DNA from: Firmicutes bacterium AM55-24TS
Lineage (GTDB): Bacteria; Bacillota; Clostridia; UBA1381
Direction of reading: 5' to 3'
DNA length: 32,448 nucleotides
NCBI GenBank assembly: GCA_003460745.1
Contig: QTVU01000035.1
Span: 1-32,448 of the forward strand
The position numbers and the translations under genes are program-made. Shown here one piece after another: positions 16,794 to 24,897 of the stretch. How positions within the stretch are numbered: position 1 is the first letter of the stretch; every line of letters starts with the position of its first letter. The notes beneath the pieces were generated by a model. That model made no database searches. It had not been told where the DNA came from and saw only the letters and a program-made list of their open reading frames with translations.

Positions 16794-18203
16794 TTATTTA
16801 ACTTCTAATTTTTCCTGTCCGCTGTATCTCGGAATTTCAAATTTATACTTTGCCGTTGGGAATGCCTCGAACATACTGCTCATACTCTTTGCCTGTTTTG
16901 ACGCCCACGCAATATCGGTTGCGTATTGGTGTTCGGCTGGTTTTTCGGGGTTCCATCTCATTTTATACAAAGTGTTCTGCCCGTATTTGGAATTATTGAT
17001 ATAATTCTCACTTATCCACTTTGCACCGCCCTCGATTGCCTTTTCTACACTCGTCCAGCCTTGCTTATACGCATATTCCGCACCGGCGTCAATCGGTGAT
17101 TCGTCCACCGCACCGATACCGAACAAGTTATACACCGTTGTACCGTTATATTCAACACCGTTTGCAAGTTCCGATGAACCGTTACCTGTTTCAAGGCATG
17201 AATGAATTACAAGATATACTTCACTCACATTGTTATCATCAGCCGCTTTCTTGAATTCACTGCCGTGACCGTCCAAAACGCCTTTACCCTTTAAATAAGT
17301 ATCAAGTGTAGCGGAATCAACATTGTTTGACACACTCAAATCCATAAACTGATACTTTTCATATCCCGACACAAGATTTTCCGGATTTACATACTGTTCA
17401 ACATTTTCCTCACTCGCCGGGAACACACCGTTTGTAAATACAGTCGGTTCTGCGGTCATTTGTTCTTCAACCATTTCATCAACCGTCATATCACAGTCGG
17501 TGTACACAACAGGTATATCCTCTTTACGTTTTTCCCACGTTGTAACAGTAACTGTGCATTTTGCCGTATAATCGCCGTCCTCCGTTTTTGCGTAAATGTC
17601 GGTTGTTCCGACACCGCAAGGCGATACAAGTCCCTCACTGTCCACAGTTGCAATCGACTCGTCGTCACTGTACCATCTGACCTTTTGTATAGTCGCGTCT
17701 GTCGGCGAAACCATAGCCGTAAGTTTTGCGGTAATAGGCTTATCTGCATACAATGTCATTTCACTTTGCGACATTGCAACGCCTTCTACTCCCTTAACAA
17801 CGCTTACTTTCAACTTTGACAATGCATTTCCGCACCTTATATCAATGAATGTATCACCTATTTTGTCAGTCGGTGTAACAACACCGTTTTCGTCAACTGT
17901 CGCAATCGTTATATCTTCGGATTTATATATAATTTTCTTGTTTGTCGTATTCAGCGGCATAACCTCCGCCGCAATTTTATACGGCTCATTTTCTTTGCCC
18001 GCGTAAAACAAAACCTTGCCTTGCTTTAAATTTATGCGTTGTGCCTTGACTTCGTCCCAAGTTGACACAGGCGCAAAATATACTTCGTCCGATACATATG
18101 TATCGTCATCTATTTCAACTTTGTACGCACCTTGTGCCGAACCTGTCAACACGGTAAGCACAGCCACGCACGCAAATATCTTTTTTACTGTAGGATTTTT
18201 CAC
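16794..18203 (-). CDS. Secreted Big2-domain glucosaminidase (peptidoglycan hydrolase)
   Basis: This 469-residue protein has a signal peptide (KKIFACVAVLTVLTGSAQGA) and two bacterial Ig-like (Big2) domains (about 45-135 and 138-220, each with a SIATVD.E.GLVSP-type strand). A glucosaminidase domain follows (about 290-465) containing VIHSCLETGNGSSELANG, where the Glu is the likely catalytic residue, and the YNLFGIGAVD motif. It would cleave N-acetylglucosamine bonds in peptidoglycan during growth or division. The start is GTG 18203 with GGAG about 9 nt upstream. It is convergent with the SLH gene, which is consistent with an envelope gene cluster. Confidence 0.85.
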   Translation of the reverse strand: MKNPTVKKIFACVAVLTVLTGSAQGAYKVEIDDDTYVSDEVYFAPVSTWDEVKAQRINLKQGKVLFYAGKENEPYKIAAEVMPLNTTNKKIIYKSEDITIATVDENGVVTPTDKIGDTFIDIRCGNALSKLKVSVVKGVEGVAMSQSEMTLYADKPITAKLTAMVSPTDATIQKVRWYSDDESIATVDSEGLVSPCGVGTTDIYAKTEDGDYTAKCTVTVTTWEKRKEDIPVVYTDCDMTVDEMVEEQMTAEPTVFTNGVFPASEENVEQYVNPENLVSGYEKYQFMDLSVSNNVDSATLDTYLKGKGVLDGHGSEFKKAADDNNVSEVYLVIHSCLETGNGSSELANGVEYNGTTVYNLFGIGAVDESPIDAGAEYAYKQGWTSVEKAIEGGAKWISENYINNSKYGQNTLYKMRWNPEKPAEHQYATDIAWASKQAKSMSSMFEAFPTAKYKFEIPRYSGQEKLEVK

Positions 18204-18305
18204 TTTAAAAATCTCCGTTCCGTAATATTCTAAACTGTATTTTATATAATTCTCACCCTTATGTCAATGGAAAATATAATTTTATACGCAGTTTCTGCTT
18301 AAAAT

Positions 18306-18329
18306 ATGACTTTTTTCTCAAAAAGTCAT
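18306..18329. repeat. 10-bp perfect inverted repeat overlapping the lysS -35 box
   Basis: ATGACTTTTT (18306-18315) pairs exactly with AAAAAGTCAT (18320-18329) around TCTC, and its end touches the predicted lysS -35 element. It could be an operator or an upstream terminator shielding lysS. Confidence 0.55.
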
Positions 18330-18357
18330 TGTAAATTCAATAAAAATAGTATATAAT
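18329..18357 (+). promoter_or_regulatory. Predicted sigma-A promoter of lysS
   Basis: TTGTAA (18329-18334), a 17-bp spacer and a perfect TATAAT (18352-18357) lie about 45 bp upstream of the lysS start. Confidence 0.6.
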
Positions 18358-18401
18358 TATATAGTATATTCAGAATTAGATTTAAGGAGGATTTTCAATA
18401 G

Positions 18402-19964
18402 ATGGAAAACACAGAGCAAACACAAGAGCAATTATCGGCACTTTTGCAAGTCCGCAGAGATAAGCTTACAGAACTTCAAAATGACGGACGTGACCCATTT
18501 AAAATCACAAAATTTGAGAGAACACACACATCTGCTCAACTTAAAGAAAACTATACAGAGGAAGACCGCGAATTAAAGAAACGCGTCAGTGACGAAGTGC
18601 AAATCATAAAGGCACAAGTATCTCAATTTGACGGTCAGACTGTTTCAATCGCAGGACGTATTATGTCAAAGAGAGGTATGGGTAAAGTCGGTTTTGTTCA
18701 CGTTTCTGATATAGACGGACAAATTCAGCTTTTTGTTAAAAAGGATATTTTGGGCGAGGACGAATACGCTCGTTTCAAAAAGCTTGATATAGGCGATATT
18801 ATCGGTGCAGAGGGTGAAGTTTTCACAACTCAGACAGGTGAAATTTCGGTAAGAGCCGAAAAAATCACTCTGCTTTCAAAATCACTTCTTCCGCTTCCGG
18901 AAAAGTTCCACGGTATGACAGATACAGACCTTAGGTATCGTCAAAGATATATCGACCTTATTATGAACGCCGATGTTAAAAAGACATTTATCAACCGTTC
19001 AAAGATTATTGCGTCAATTCGCAGCTACCTAAACGGTCAAAACTTCCTTGAAGTTGAAACACCTATGCTTGTCGCAAACGCAGGCGGTGCTGCCGCAAGA
19101 CCTTTTGAAACGCACTTTAACGCATTGGACGAAGATTTCAAGCTTCGTATCTCACTTGAGCTTTACTTAAAGCGTCTTATCGTGGGTGGTTTTGATAAGG
19201 TTTATGAAATAGGACGAGTTTTCAGAAACGAAGGTCTTGACACTCGCCATAACCCTGAATTTACTCTTATGGAATTGTATCAGGCATACACAGATTATCA
19301 CGGTATGATGGATCTTACAGAAAATCTTTACCGCCACGTTGCCAAGGAAGTGCTTGGTACAACTACAATCGTGTATAACGGTATAGAAATGGATTTGGGT
19401 AAGCCGTTTGAACGTATAACAATGGTTGACGCGGTTAAAAAGTACGCAGGCGTTGACTTTAACGAAATTAATACACTTGAAGAGGCTCGTAAGGTTGCCG
19501 ATGAACATCACGTTGAATATGAGGACAGGCATAAGAAGGGCGATATTCTTAACTTGTTCTTTGAAGAATATGCAGAGGAACACCTTATTCAACCGACTTT
19601 CGTTATGGATCACCCGGTTGAAATTTCACCGCTTACAAAGAAAAAACCTGAGAACCCTGATTACGTTGAACGTTTTGAGTTCTTTATGAACGGTTGGGAA
19701 ATGGCAAACGCTTATTCTGAGCTTAATGATCCAATCGACCAAAGAGAACGTTTTAAAGCACAGGAGGAACTTCTTGCGCAGGGCGATGAAGAGGCTAATA
19801 CAACAGACGAAGACTTTATGCGCGCACTTGAAATCGGTATGCCACCGACAGGCGGTATCGGTTTCGGTATCGACCGTATGTGTATGCTCCTTACCGATTC
19901 CCCTGCCATCCGCGACGTTCTTCTGTTCCCGACGATGAAACCATTGAATGATGTAAACAAGTAA
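18402..19964 (+). CDS. lysS: Lysyl-tRNA synthetase, class II
   Basis: This 520-residue enzyme has an N-terminal anticodon-binding OB fold (about 55-160: [20 protein letters not shown]). The class II core carries motif 1 ([20 protein letters not shown]), motif 2 ([20 protein letters not shown]) and motif 3 ([14 protein letters not shown]). It charges tRNA-Lys. The start follows AAGGAGG. The last ~18 codons are a hybrid: after MKPL the frame reads NDVNK and stops, whereas the apparent native end DK-stop lies 12.3 kb away at 32258-32266. The catalytic domain is complete, so the enzyme should work. The 3' end is the integration site of the downstream island. Confidence 0.96.
   Translation: MENTEQTQEQLSALLQVRRDKLTELQNDGRDPFKITKFERTHTSAQLKENYTEEDRELKKRVSDEVQIIKAQVSQFDGQTVSIAGRIMSKRGMGKVGFVHVSDIDGQIQLFVKKDILGEDEYARFKKLDIGDIIGAEGEVFTTQTGEISVRAEKITLLSKSLLPLPEKFHGMTDTDLRYRQRYIDLIMNADVKKTFINRSKIIASIRSYLNGQNFLEVETPMLVANAGGAAARPFETHFNALDEDFKLRISLELYLKRLIVGGFDKVYEIGRVFRNEGLDTRHNPEFTLMELYQAYTDYHGMMDLTENLYRHVAKEVLGTTTIVYNGIEMDLGKPFERITMVDAVKKYAGVDFNEINTLEEARKVADEHHVEYEDRHKKGDILNLFFEEYAEEHLIQPTFVMDHPVEISPLTKKKPENPDYVERFEFFMNGWEMANAYSELNDPIDQRERFKAQEELLAQGDEEANTTDEDFMRALEIGMPPTGGIGFGIDRMCMLLTDSPAIRDVLLFPTMKPLNDVNK
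19851..19946 (+). repeat. lysS 3'-end direct repeat, proximal copy (att-like)
   Basis: These 96 bp of lysS (motif 3 to MKPL) recur at 32162-32257 with 93 of 96 positions identical. The three differences are all in third codon positions. The segment is the candidate attachment region bounding the island on the left. Confidence 0.85.
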
Positions 19965-20404
19965 AATGATGTAAAAAATACAGCTTCTGAAGCACCTGAA
20001 AAAATGTAAAAACTGAGTCTGAAAAAATTGATTTTTCTAAGGTAAAGATTGAGCCTTTGTTTGAGGAAATGGTAGACTTTGATACATTCAGCAAGTCAGA
20101 TTTCCGTGCAGTAAAAGTTAAAGAGTGTGTTGCAGTACCGAAGTCAAAGAAACTGTTACAGTTTACTCTTGATGACGGAACAGGCACAGACAGAACCATT
20201 TTAAGCGGTATTCATAGCTTTTATGAGCCGGAAGAACTGGTTGGAAAGACTCTTATTGCTATCACAAATCTTCCACCGAGAGCTATGATGGGCATTGACT
20301 CTTGCGGTATGCTCCTCAGTGCTATTCATGAAGAAGAAGGCGAAGAAAAGCTTCATCTTCTGATGGTTGATGACCACATTCCAGCAGGTGCAAAGCTCTA
20401 TTAA
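19947..20404 (+). pseudogene. Broken C-terminal tRNA-binding domain of a foreign LysRS
   Basis: After the lysS stop, the reading continues as NDVKNTASEAPEKM, then a frameshift, then KTESEKIDFSKVKIEPLFEE and a complete ~115-residue tRNA-binding (EMAP II / Trbp111-like) domain ending DDHIPAGAKLY. Many Lachnospiraceae LysRS enzymes carry such a C-terminal extension, as far as I recall. Two lesions separate it from lysS: a TAA at 19962 (probably AAA to TAA) and a frameshift near 20003-20010. No good start codon or ribosome binding site precedes the domain (only TTG 20057). It was most likely carried in with the incoming element's lysS tail. A free-standing tRNA-binding protein is less likely. Confidence 0.6.
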
Positions 20405-20500
20405 GATGATGTAAAGATGTACCGTTTTACCGAATAGACGGGACATACTTCATTTGATAAAAAACTAAAAAAACAGCGATTTACATCAAACTTACATCAT
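19948..20500. promoter_or_regulatory. ATGATGTAA / TTACATCAT boxes, likely recombinase arm sites
   Basis: ATGATGTAA occurs at 19948-19956, 19966-19974 and 20406-20414. Its inverse TTACATCAT is at 20492-20500, with TTACATCAA at 20481-20489. The last two recur in the same order and spacing in both other cassette ends (26618-26637, 30236-30255). Repeated short boxes around a recombination site fit arm-type binding sites of a tyrosine recombinase or its Xis. Confidence 0.45.
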
Positions 20501-20584
20501 TTGATGCAGAAATCGGTGCAAGCAAGAAAAAATCGCATAATTAGTGCAATGAGTGGGCAATTCCAATCGGAGTTGCCCATTTTA
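20477..20584 (+). repeat. Cassette-end repeat, copy 1
   Basis: These ~108 bp are shared with 26614-26722 and 30232-30338. They contain two TTACATCA boxes and a terminal hairpin (GGGCAATTCC / GGAGTTGCCC) followed by a T-run, which can act as a terminator. It marks the inner end of the cassette A left arm. Confidence 0.8.
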
Positions 20585-20622
20585 AAACAAACAGAAATAT
20601 AAATTTATAAAGGAGAATATTG

Positions 20623-21225
20623 ATGAAACTATTTTTATGTTCGCACTTTTCAAGTGTGGGAAGTCTGATAAAGGAAGAAATTGAAAATAAGAAAGTCGCA
20701 TTTATTCCAACAGCTTCACTGCGTGAAGGCTACACCGGTTATGTCGGCTCGGCTCGAAAATTATTCAAAAAGTTGGGAGCAATCGTAACTGAAATTGATA
20801 TTTCAACGAAGGCTTATTCAACGATACAGTCTGTTTTTGAAGAAGCAGATGTGATATATTTTACCGGCGGAAATTCTTTCTTTCTTATGGACCAGCTCCG
20901 TAAAACGGGAACTGATGGGCTACTGAAAAAGGAATTGGCAAATGGAAAATTGATGATCGGCGAGTCGGCAGGCGCAATTATATGCGCTCCAAGCATCCAA
21001 TATATCGAGCAAATGGATGAAAAGCCAGAGGACTACTCACAAGAAGATGATGCAGGGCTTGATTTGATTGATTTCTATGTTCTTCCGCATTATCTTACAG
21101 CACCATTTAAGAAAGTTACCGAGAAAATAATGACTGAGTTTTCGGATTTGAATCTATGCCCGATTAACAACCGTCAGGGAATTGTAATTGATGGTGAAGG
21201 TTCAAAGGTTATTTGCAAAGACTAA
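20623..21225 (+). CDS. Peptidase E-like (S51) protease
   Basis: This 200-residue protein has a class I glutamine-amidotransferase-like fold. Features are MKLFLCSHFSSVGSLIKEEI at the start, KVAFIPTAS, YFTGGNSFFLMDQL and the nucleophile elbow GESAGAI with the catalytic Ser at about 115. DFYVLPHYL near residue 150 carries a likely catalytic His. Family members cut N-terminal Asp dipeptides or related substrates in the cytoplasm. ATG 20623 follows AAGGAG; an adjacent TTG would add one residue. It is the first intact cargo gene of cassette A, behind the att-like repeat, with a terminator at 21247. Confidence 0.85.
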   Translation: MKLFLCSHFSSVGSLIKEEIENKKVAFIPTASLREGYTGYVGSARKLFKKLGAIVTEIDISTKAYSTIQSVFEEADVIYFTGGNSFFLMDQLRKTGTDGLLKKELANGKLMIGESAGAIICAPSIQYIEQMDEKPEDYSQEDDAGLDLIDFYVLPHYLTAPFKKVTEKIMTEFSDLNLCPINNRQGIVIDGEGSKVICKD

Positions 21226-21246
21226 TTTGAAAATTCCCATTTATCA

Positions 21247-21290
21247 AGCCCTTTGAGAGAGGAGAAATCTTTTCTCAAAGGGCTTTTTCT
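21247..21290 (+). terminator. Terminator downstream of the peptidase E gene
   Basis: A 12-bp perfect stem (AGCCCTTTGAGA / TCTCAAAGGGCT) is followed by a T-run. Almost the same hairpin recurs at 27005-27046 in cassette B as part of a longer shared block. Confidence 0.85.
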
Positions 21291-21501
21291 ATTTTTACGG
21301 ATATTCGCAAACTACAAGAAAAAGCCGAAACCTCATATACTTTAATCACAGAGGAAGTGGAGGTTTTGATATGAGTAATAGCTTATCGGCGGTACACCCC
21401 GAATTGGTTGCCGAGTGGTCGGATAAGAACTTTCCGTTGACACCGGACAGTGTTACTTTCGGCTCAAATAAGAAAGTATGGTGGAAAGGTGCTTGCGGTA
21501 T
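21248..21501 (+). repeat. Shared terminator-treble-clef block, copy in cassette A
   Basis: The block from the terminator hairpin to GGTGCTTGCGGT within the treble-clef gene is homologous to 27005-27255 in cassette B. Homology stops abruptly where this copy joins permease sequence. Confidence 0.8.
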
Positions 21502-21502
21502 T
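21371..21502 (+). pseudogene. 5' fragment of a treble-clef zinc-finger gene
   Basis: Forty-three codons beginning MSNSLSAVHPELVAEWSDKN and ending WWKGACG match the start of the intact relative at 27127. The sequence then switches in frame to an AI-2E-type permease remnant, producing a chimeric ORF to 21667. The first Zn-binding half (GHEW...CP.C) is missing, so no working finger remains. The start has a good GGAGG. Confidence 0.8.
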
Positions 21503-21885
21503 ATGAACAATGATTTCTTTGTCCTTATTGCTGCAATTGCAATATTTGACATACTTCCTGTTGCCGGCTCGGGCGGTATTTTAATACCGTGGGCGTTGTT
21601 CTCACTCGTTTACGGAAATAATAGGCAGGCTGTCGGCTTGATTGTTATATATGTGTTATCACGGTAATTCGTCAGTATATCAAGCCTAAGATTGTGGGTT
21701 CATCGCTTGGAGTTAATCCTATCGTTACTCTTATGGGAATTTATTTCGGTCTTAAATTCTTCGGTTTCCTCGGAATGTTCCTTGTTCCGCTTTGCGTAAT
21801 GACACTTAAAGCGTTTAACGATGCAGGCAGAATTAATATTTGGAAAACCTCTCCCGAAAATAAAATAGATGTTCCAAAAGCATAA
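21503..21885 (+). pseudogene. 3' remnant of an AI-2E/YtvI-family permease gene, frameshifted
   Basis: The first part reads FFVLIAAIAIFDILPVAGSG then GILIPWALFSLVYGNNRQ. After a frameshift near 21655-21665 it continues IRQYIKPKIVGSSLGVNPIV and MGIYFGLKFFGFLGMFLVP to the stop at 21885. This is the conserved C-terminal third of AI-2E-family membrane proteins (YtvI-like). About two thirds of the gene is absent and its 5' end is replaced by the treble-clef fragment. It is non-functional debris of an earlier recombination. Confidence 0.75.
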
Positions 21886-21895
21886 AAAAAATGCA

Positions 21896-21940
21896 AAAGC
21901 CCTATCGGTACGCTTTGCTCAGCGTGTCCGGTAGGGCTTT
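21896..21940. terminator. Bidirectional terminator
   Basis: A long hairpin (AAAGCCCTA / TAGGGCTTT outer stem with inner CGG/CCG and ACGC/GCGT pairs) lies between the permease remnant and the convergent TlpA-like gene. A-runs and T-runs flank it. Confidence 0.85.
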
Positions 21941-21954
21941 GAATTATGCCGTTA

Positions 21955-22926
21955 TTATTTGTTGCTGTTTGCGATAGCCTGTTCAATGAGACTGTTGAGT
22001 GCCTTTGACTGCTCAGCACTTGTGATTGCGCCAACGATTGGCTGACCTACAATGTTGCCGTTTCTGTCGACTACATAGGTTGTAGGGAATGAATAAAGGC
22101 CGGATGTGAATTTACCTGCGTCGCTGTTTGATTCAAACCAAATGTTCTTGTAGGTGATACCCTTTTGTGAAAGAATATCCTTTGCTTCGGAAATTGCTGT
22201 TTTGTCGCCGTCAAGAGTAAAAGAATTTACGCCGACAACTGCACCGCCTTTTGAAGCAAGTTCTTTGTTGAGTACCTCTAATTCGCCAAGTTCACCGACA
22301 CAAGGCTTGCAGGTTGTAAACCAGAAGTTCACAACTGTTACGCTGTTGGATGAGAAAAGGTCGTTGCTGTTTACATCGTTGCCGTCTAAGTCCTTGCCCT
22401 GAAAGGTTGGAAACTTTGTAAGCTCGCTCTCGTTTGAAATTTTGTCTGCACTGTCTGCCTGAATACTTTCACCCGAACTTGGCTTGCTTCCGCAATCCGG
22501 ATACTTTTGCTCGAGAATTGTAAGCTTTCCTTCGATTTCTTTAACCTGCTCTGCACCTTCTTTGAGAGTTTTCAGCTCATCTGATGAAAATTGGTCCTTT
22601 GCACCCTCGATTGTGTTAAGCAGAAAATCACCGTAATTAGTGCCGTCTTCAATCATCGCTGTGTCCTTGTTTACCGACATAAACACCTTTTCCCAAAGAC
22701 TTGAATTGCTTGTAAGAATATCGTTTTCCTTTTGCATGAGTTTTTGGTAGAGGTCTGCCGCTTCCTCTGCATTGCGCGACTCAACCGACATCAGAGTTGC
22801 AATGTCCGTGTCTGCGTTTGATGACTGGCTGTCATTGTTGTTCTTTTTTGCCGAACATGATGCAAGGCTGAGTGTCAGCACTGCCACAAGCAGTACGGCT
22901 AAGATTTTTGTTATTGATTTTTTCAT
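21955..22926 (-). CDS. TlpA-like thioredoxin-fold lipoprotein
   Basis: This 323-residue protein starts with a lipoprotein signal (KKSITKILAVLLVAVLTLSL, lipobox LASC with Cys at about 25). A Ser/Asn-rich linker and a helical segment (about 40-160) follow. The thioredoxin/TlpA domain (about 180-315) has WFTTCKPC as the CxxC active site and the cis-Pro loop SFPTTYVVDRNG. It should act outside the membrane in thiol-disulfide exchange. ATG 22926 lies 7 nt after GGAGG. It is the third gene of an operon with the CXXC peptide and the 4Fe-4S membrane protein, which could feed it electrons. Confidence 0.85.
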   Translation of the reverse strand: MKKSITKILAVLLVAVLTLSLASCSAKKNNNDSQSSNADTDIATLMSVESRNAEEAADLYQKLMQKENDILTSNSSLWEKVFMSVNKDTAMIEDGTNYGDFLLNTIEGAKDQFSSDELKTLKEGAEQVKEIEGKLTILEQKYPDCGSKPSSGESIQADSADKISNESELTKFPTFQGKDLDGNDVNSNDLFSSNSVTVVNFWFTTCKPCVGELGELEVLNKELASKGGAVVGVNSFTLDGDKTAISEAKDILSQKGITYKNIWFESNSDAGKFTSGLYSFPTTYVVDRNGNIVGQPIVGAITSAEQSKALNSLIEQAIANSNK

Positions 22927-22928
22927 AA

Positions 22929-23888
22929 TCATTCCTCCGTTTTTTTGTTAATTGATTTTTCTTTGTTTATTGATTTGTTCACTTTTGCATTGTCACAAAG
23001 ATTTTTTTCTGGCAATCCAAAGCCGTAGCTGAAACTTACAGCCTCGGTCGGACAGGCAGTGATGCACTTGCCACAGCGTATACATTCGGTGTGATTCGGC
23101 GTTTTTGTTACATCGACATCCATTTTGCACACCTTTGCACATTTCCCACAGGATACGCATTTGTGCCCGTCAACCTTCATTCCCAAAAGCGACACCTTGT
23201 TCATCAGTCCGTAAAATGCACCGAGTGGGCATATCCATTTGCAAAACGGACGGTAAAACAGCACACTCAGAACTACAACGGCGATTAAAATTATCAGCTT
23301 TCGTGTAAATAATGCACCCAGAGCTGAGCGTATTCCTTCGTTTACGACTGACAGAGGAATAGCTCCCTCAAGAACTCCTTGCGGACAAATATATTTGCAG
23401 AAAAACGGGTCACCCATTCCTACATCATTTACTACAAATGCAGGCAGTATAACCACGCTTAGCAGTAAGATTGCATATTTCAAATAGGTAAGCGGTTTCA
23501 GCTTTTTTGTGGACAGCTTTTTTGTCGGTATTTTGTGCAATAAATCCTGAAGCCATCCGAACGGACACAGAAATCCACAAATAAAGCGACCGAGCAGTAC
23601 GCCGAGCAGAATTAAAAATCCCGTTATATAATAAGAAAATTTGAATTTTGAAGAGCCTACGACCGATTGAAATGATCCTATCGGACAAGCTCCGGATGCC
23701 GCAGGACATGAGTAACAGTTTAATCCGGGAACGCATACCGCTTTGCCGTTGCCCTGATATATTCCACCCTTAAAAAAGTTTGGTAGATGCACATTTGTAA
23801 GAAGCGTAGCTCCTGCTTGAACCCAACCACGAAATCGGCTGAGTGACTTTGATATGTTTCTTTTCTTTTTGTTCTTATCCAATTCCAA
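22929..23888 (-). CDS. Membrane 4Fe-4S ferredoxin-type electron-transfer protein (NapH/CcoG-like)
   Basis: This 319-residue polytopic protein has GRFICGFLCPFGWLQDLLHK and FYRPFCKWICPLGAFYGLMN, the CxxxCP motifs of the NapH/YccM type. Two C-terminal 4Fe-4S clusters follow: CVSCGKCAKVC and CIRCGKCITACPTEAV. An extra Cys-rich N-terminus (CVPGLNCYSCPAASGACPIG) is present. It probably moves electrons across or along the membrane. The start is uncertain: TTG 23888 follows GGAG at 4 nt and overlaps the preceding small gene by 14 bp. It lies 3 bp from the TlpA-like start, so the genes are coupled. Confidence 0.85.
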   Translation of the reverse strand: MELDKNKKKRNISKSLSRFRGWVQAGATLLTNVHLPNFFKGGIYQGNGKAVCVPGLNCYSCPAASGACPIGSFQSVVGSSKFKFSYYITGFLILLGVLLGRFICGFLCPFGWLQDLLHKIPTKKLSTKKLKPLTYLKYAILLLSVVILPAFVVNDVGMGDPFFCKYICPQGVLEGAIPLSVVNEGIRSALGALFTRKLIILIAVVVLSVLFYRPFCKWICPLGAFYGLMNKVSLLGMKVDGHKCVSCGKCAKVCKMDVDVTKTPNHTECIRCGKCITACPTEAVSFSYGFGLPEKNLCDNAKVNKSINKEKSINKKTEE

Positions 23889-24021
23889 TACACTCCAAGC
23901 ACAGCCTTATCGCCTTACTTAATACGGTCTCTGCTTCGCCTCGCATTGCTCCGTAGCACAGCATAACCGTTCCTGCGATTAGTAAAAAGCCTTGTAATAG
24001 AGTCTTTTTTGCTTTGAACAA
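23875..24021 (-). CDS. Small CD1871A-type CXXC-motif membrane peptide
   Basis: This 48-codon ORF starting at TTG 24021, eight nt after GGGAG, encodes a membrane helix (LLQGFLLIAGTVMLCYGA) and ends AIRLCLECIGIG. The C-terminal CLECIGIG is the signature of the CD1871A family of CXXC small proteins, which often precede 4Fe-4S membrane protein and TlpA genes in Clostridia. It overlaps the 4Fe-4S gene by 14 bp and heads the operon. The CXXC may pass electrons between the two partners (inference). It is easily missed because of its length and TTG start. Confidence 0.75.
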   Translation of the reverse strand: MFKAKKTLLQGFLLIAGTVMLCYGAMRGEAETVLSKAIRLCLECIGIG

Positions 24022-24048
24022 ATTGACCACTCCCTTCGTTTTGTCCAA

Positions 24049-24054
24049 ATTATA
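24049..24054 (-). promoter_or_regulatory. -10 box of the redox operon promoter
   Basis: On the minus strand TATAAT (24054 to 24049), preceded by TATGC, lies about 30 bp upstream of the CXXC peptide gene. No good -35 box is present, but a CTTAACATAAA segment lies at the right distance, suggesting activation by the divergent response regulator. Confidence 0.45.
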
Positions 24055-24114
24055 GCATAGGGGATATAAAATTTATGTTAAGTAAACGAATTAATTAAAT
24101 TTATTCTTGCTCAA

Positions 24115-24169
24115 TTAACAAAAAAATTAACAAAAAATTAACAAAAACTTTATGCGTTTGTGTTATAAT
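24115..24169 (+). promoter_or_regulatory. TTAACA direct repeats and -10 box of the two-component operon
   Basis: TTAACA occurs at 24115, 24127 and 24138, spaced 12 and 11 bp, each followed by an A-run. A perfect TATAAT lies at 24164-24169 with no recognisable -35. Eleven-bp-phased TTAACA repeats are the known binding pattern of PhoP/OmpR-type regulators in Firmicutes, so autoregulation by the following response regulator is likely. Confidence 0.6.
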
Positions 24170-24222
24170 ACCATTATATAATATATTGGCTTGCAGAATT
24201 AAACAAGTGTCGGGAGGTTTTT

Positions 24223-24897
24223 ATGCATATTTTAGTTGTTGAGGACGAAGGAACTCTGTGCGATACCATTGTACGCAGTCTCAGACATCTGGCATACAGC
24301 GTGGATTATTGCTATGACGGAAAAACGGCTATGGAGATGCTTTGCATAGAACGCTTCGACCTTGTTGTACTTGATTTGAATTTGCCCGATACAGACGGTA
24401 TGACCGTTCTTAAAGAACTCAGAAAAACCGACAGCGATACTAAGGTGCTTATTTTGTCTGCTCGCTGTGAGGTTGCCGATAAGGTTGAGGGTTTGGACAC
24501 AGGCGCAAATGATTATCTTACTAAGCCGTTTCATCTTGATGAGCTTGCCGCAAGAATACGCAATCTGACACTCAGACGATTTACTCAAAGCGATGTTGTT
24601 TTGACCTGCTCAAAGCTTTCGTTTGATACTAAATCACGCAAAGCGTATGTTTCGTCCGAGCCGTTGTCCCTTACAAGAAAGGAAACGGGCATTCTTGAAT
24701 ATCTTATGCTTAATCAAGGACGACCTATAAGCCAAGAGGAATTTCTCGAGCATGTTTGGGACAGTAGCGTGGACAATTTCAGTAATTCCATAAGAGTGCA
24801 TATTTCGGCGCTTAGAAAGAAGCTTCGCTCTGCTATGGGATATGACCCTATATATAATCGTATAGGCGTGGGATATGTTATGGAGGAAAAGGAATGA
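24223..24897 (+). CDS. OmpR/PhoB-family response regulator
   Basis: This 224-residue protein has a receiver domain (about 1-118) with the acidic pair ED (8-9), phospho-acceptor D in VVLDLNLPDTDG, the Thr/Ser in LILSAR and Lys in YLTKPF. A winged-helix DNA-binding domain follows (about 128-222: LSLTRKETGILEYLMLNQGR, SIRVHISALRKKLRS, GVGYVME). The start follows GGGAGG. Its stop overlaps the kinase start (ATGA). TTAACA repeats upstream fit an autoregulated operon. The divergent redox operon is the likely target. Confidence 0.93.
   Translation: MHILVVEDEGTLCDTIVRSLRHLAYSVDYCYDGKTAMEMLCIERFDLVVLDLNLPDTDGMTVLKELRKTDSDTKVLILSARCEVADKVEGLDTGANDYLTKPFHLDELAARIRNLTLRRFTQSDVVLTCSKLSFDTKSRKAYVSSEPLSLTRKETGILEYLMLNQGRPISQEEFLEHVWDSSVDNFSNSIRVHISALRKKLRSAMGYDPIYNRIGVGYVMEEKE

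Noticed and set aside
19167..19613. 148-residue ORF on the minus strand
   Set aside because: It is a shadow inside lysS.
20057..20404. Independent tRNA-binding protein gene
   Set aside because: The only start is a TTG inside the conserved linker without a ribosome binding site, and the reading extends upstream into a broken LysRS linker. It is better explained as a pseudogene part.
21371..21667. A real 98-residue protein
   Set aside because: It is a chimera of a truncated treble-clef gene and a permease remnant, with the permease continuing in another frame.
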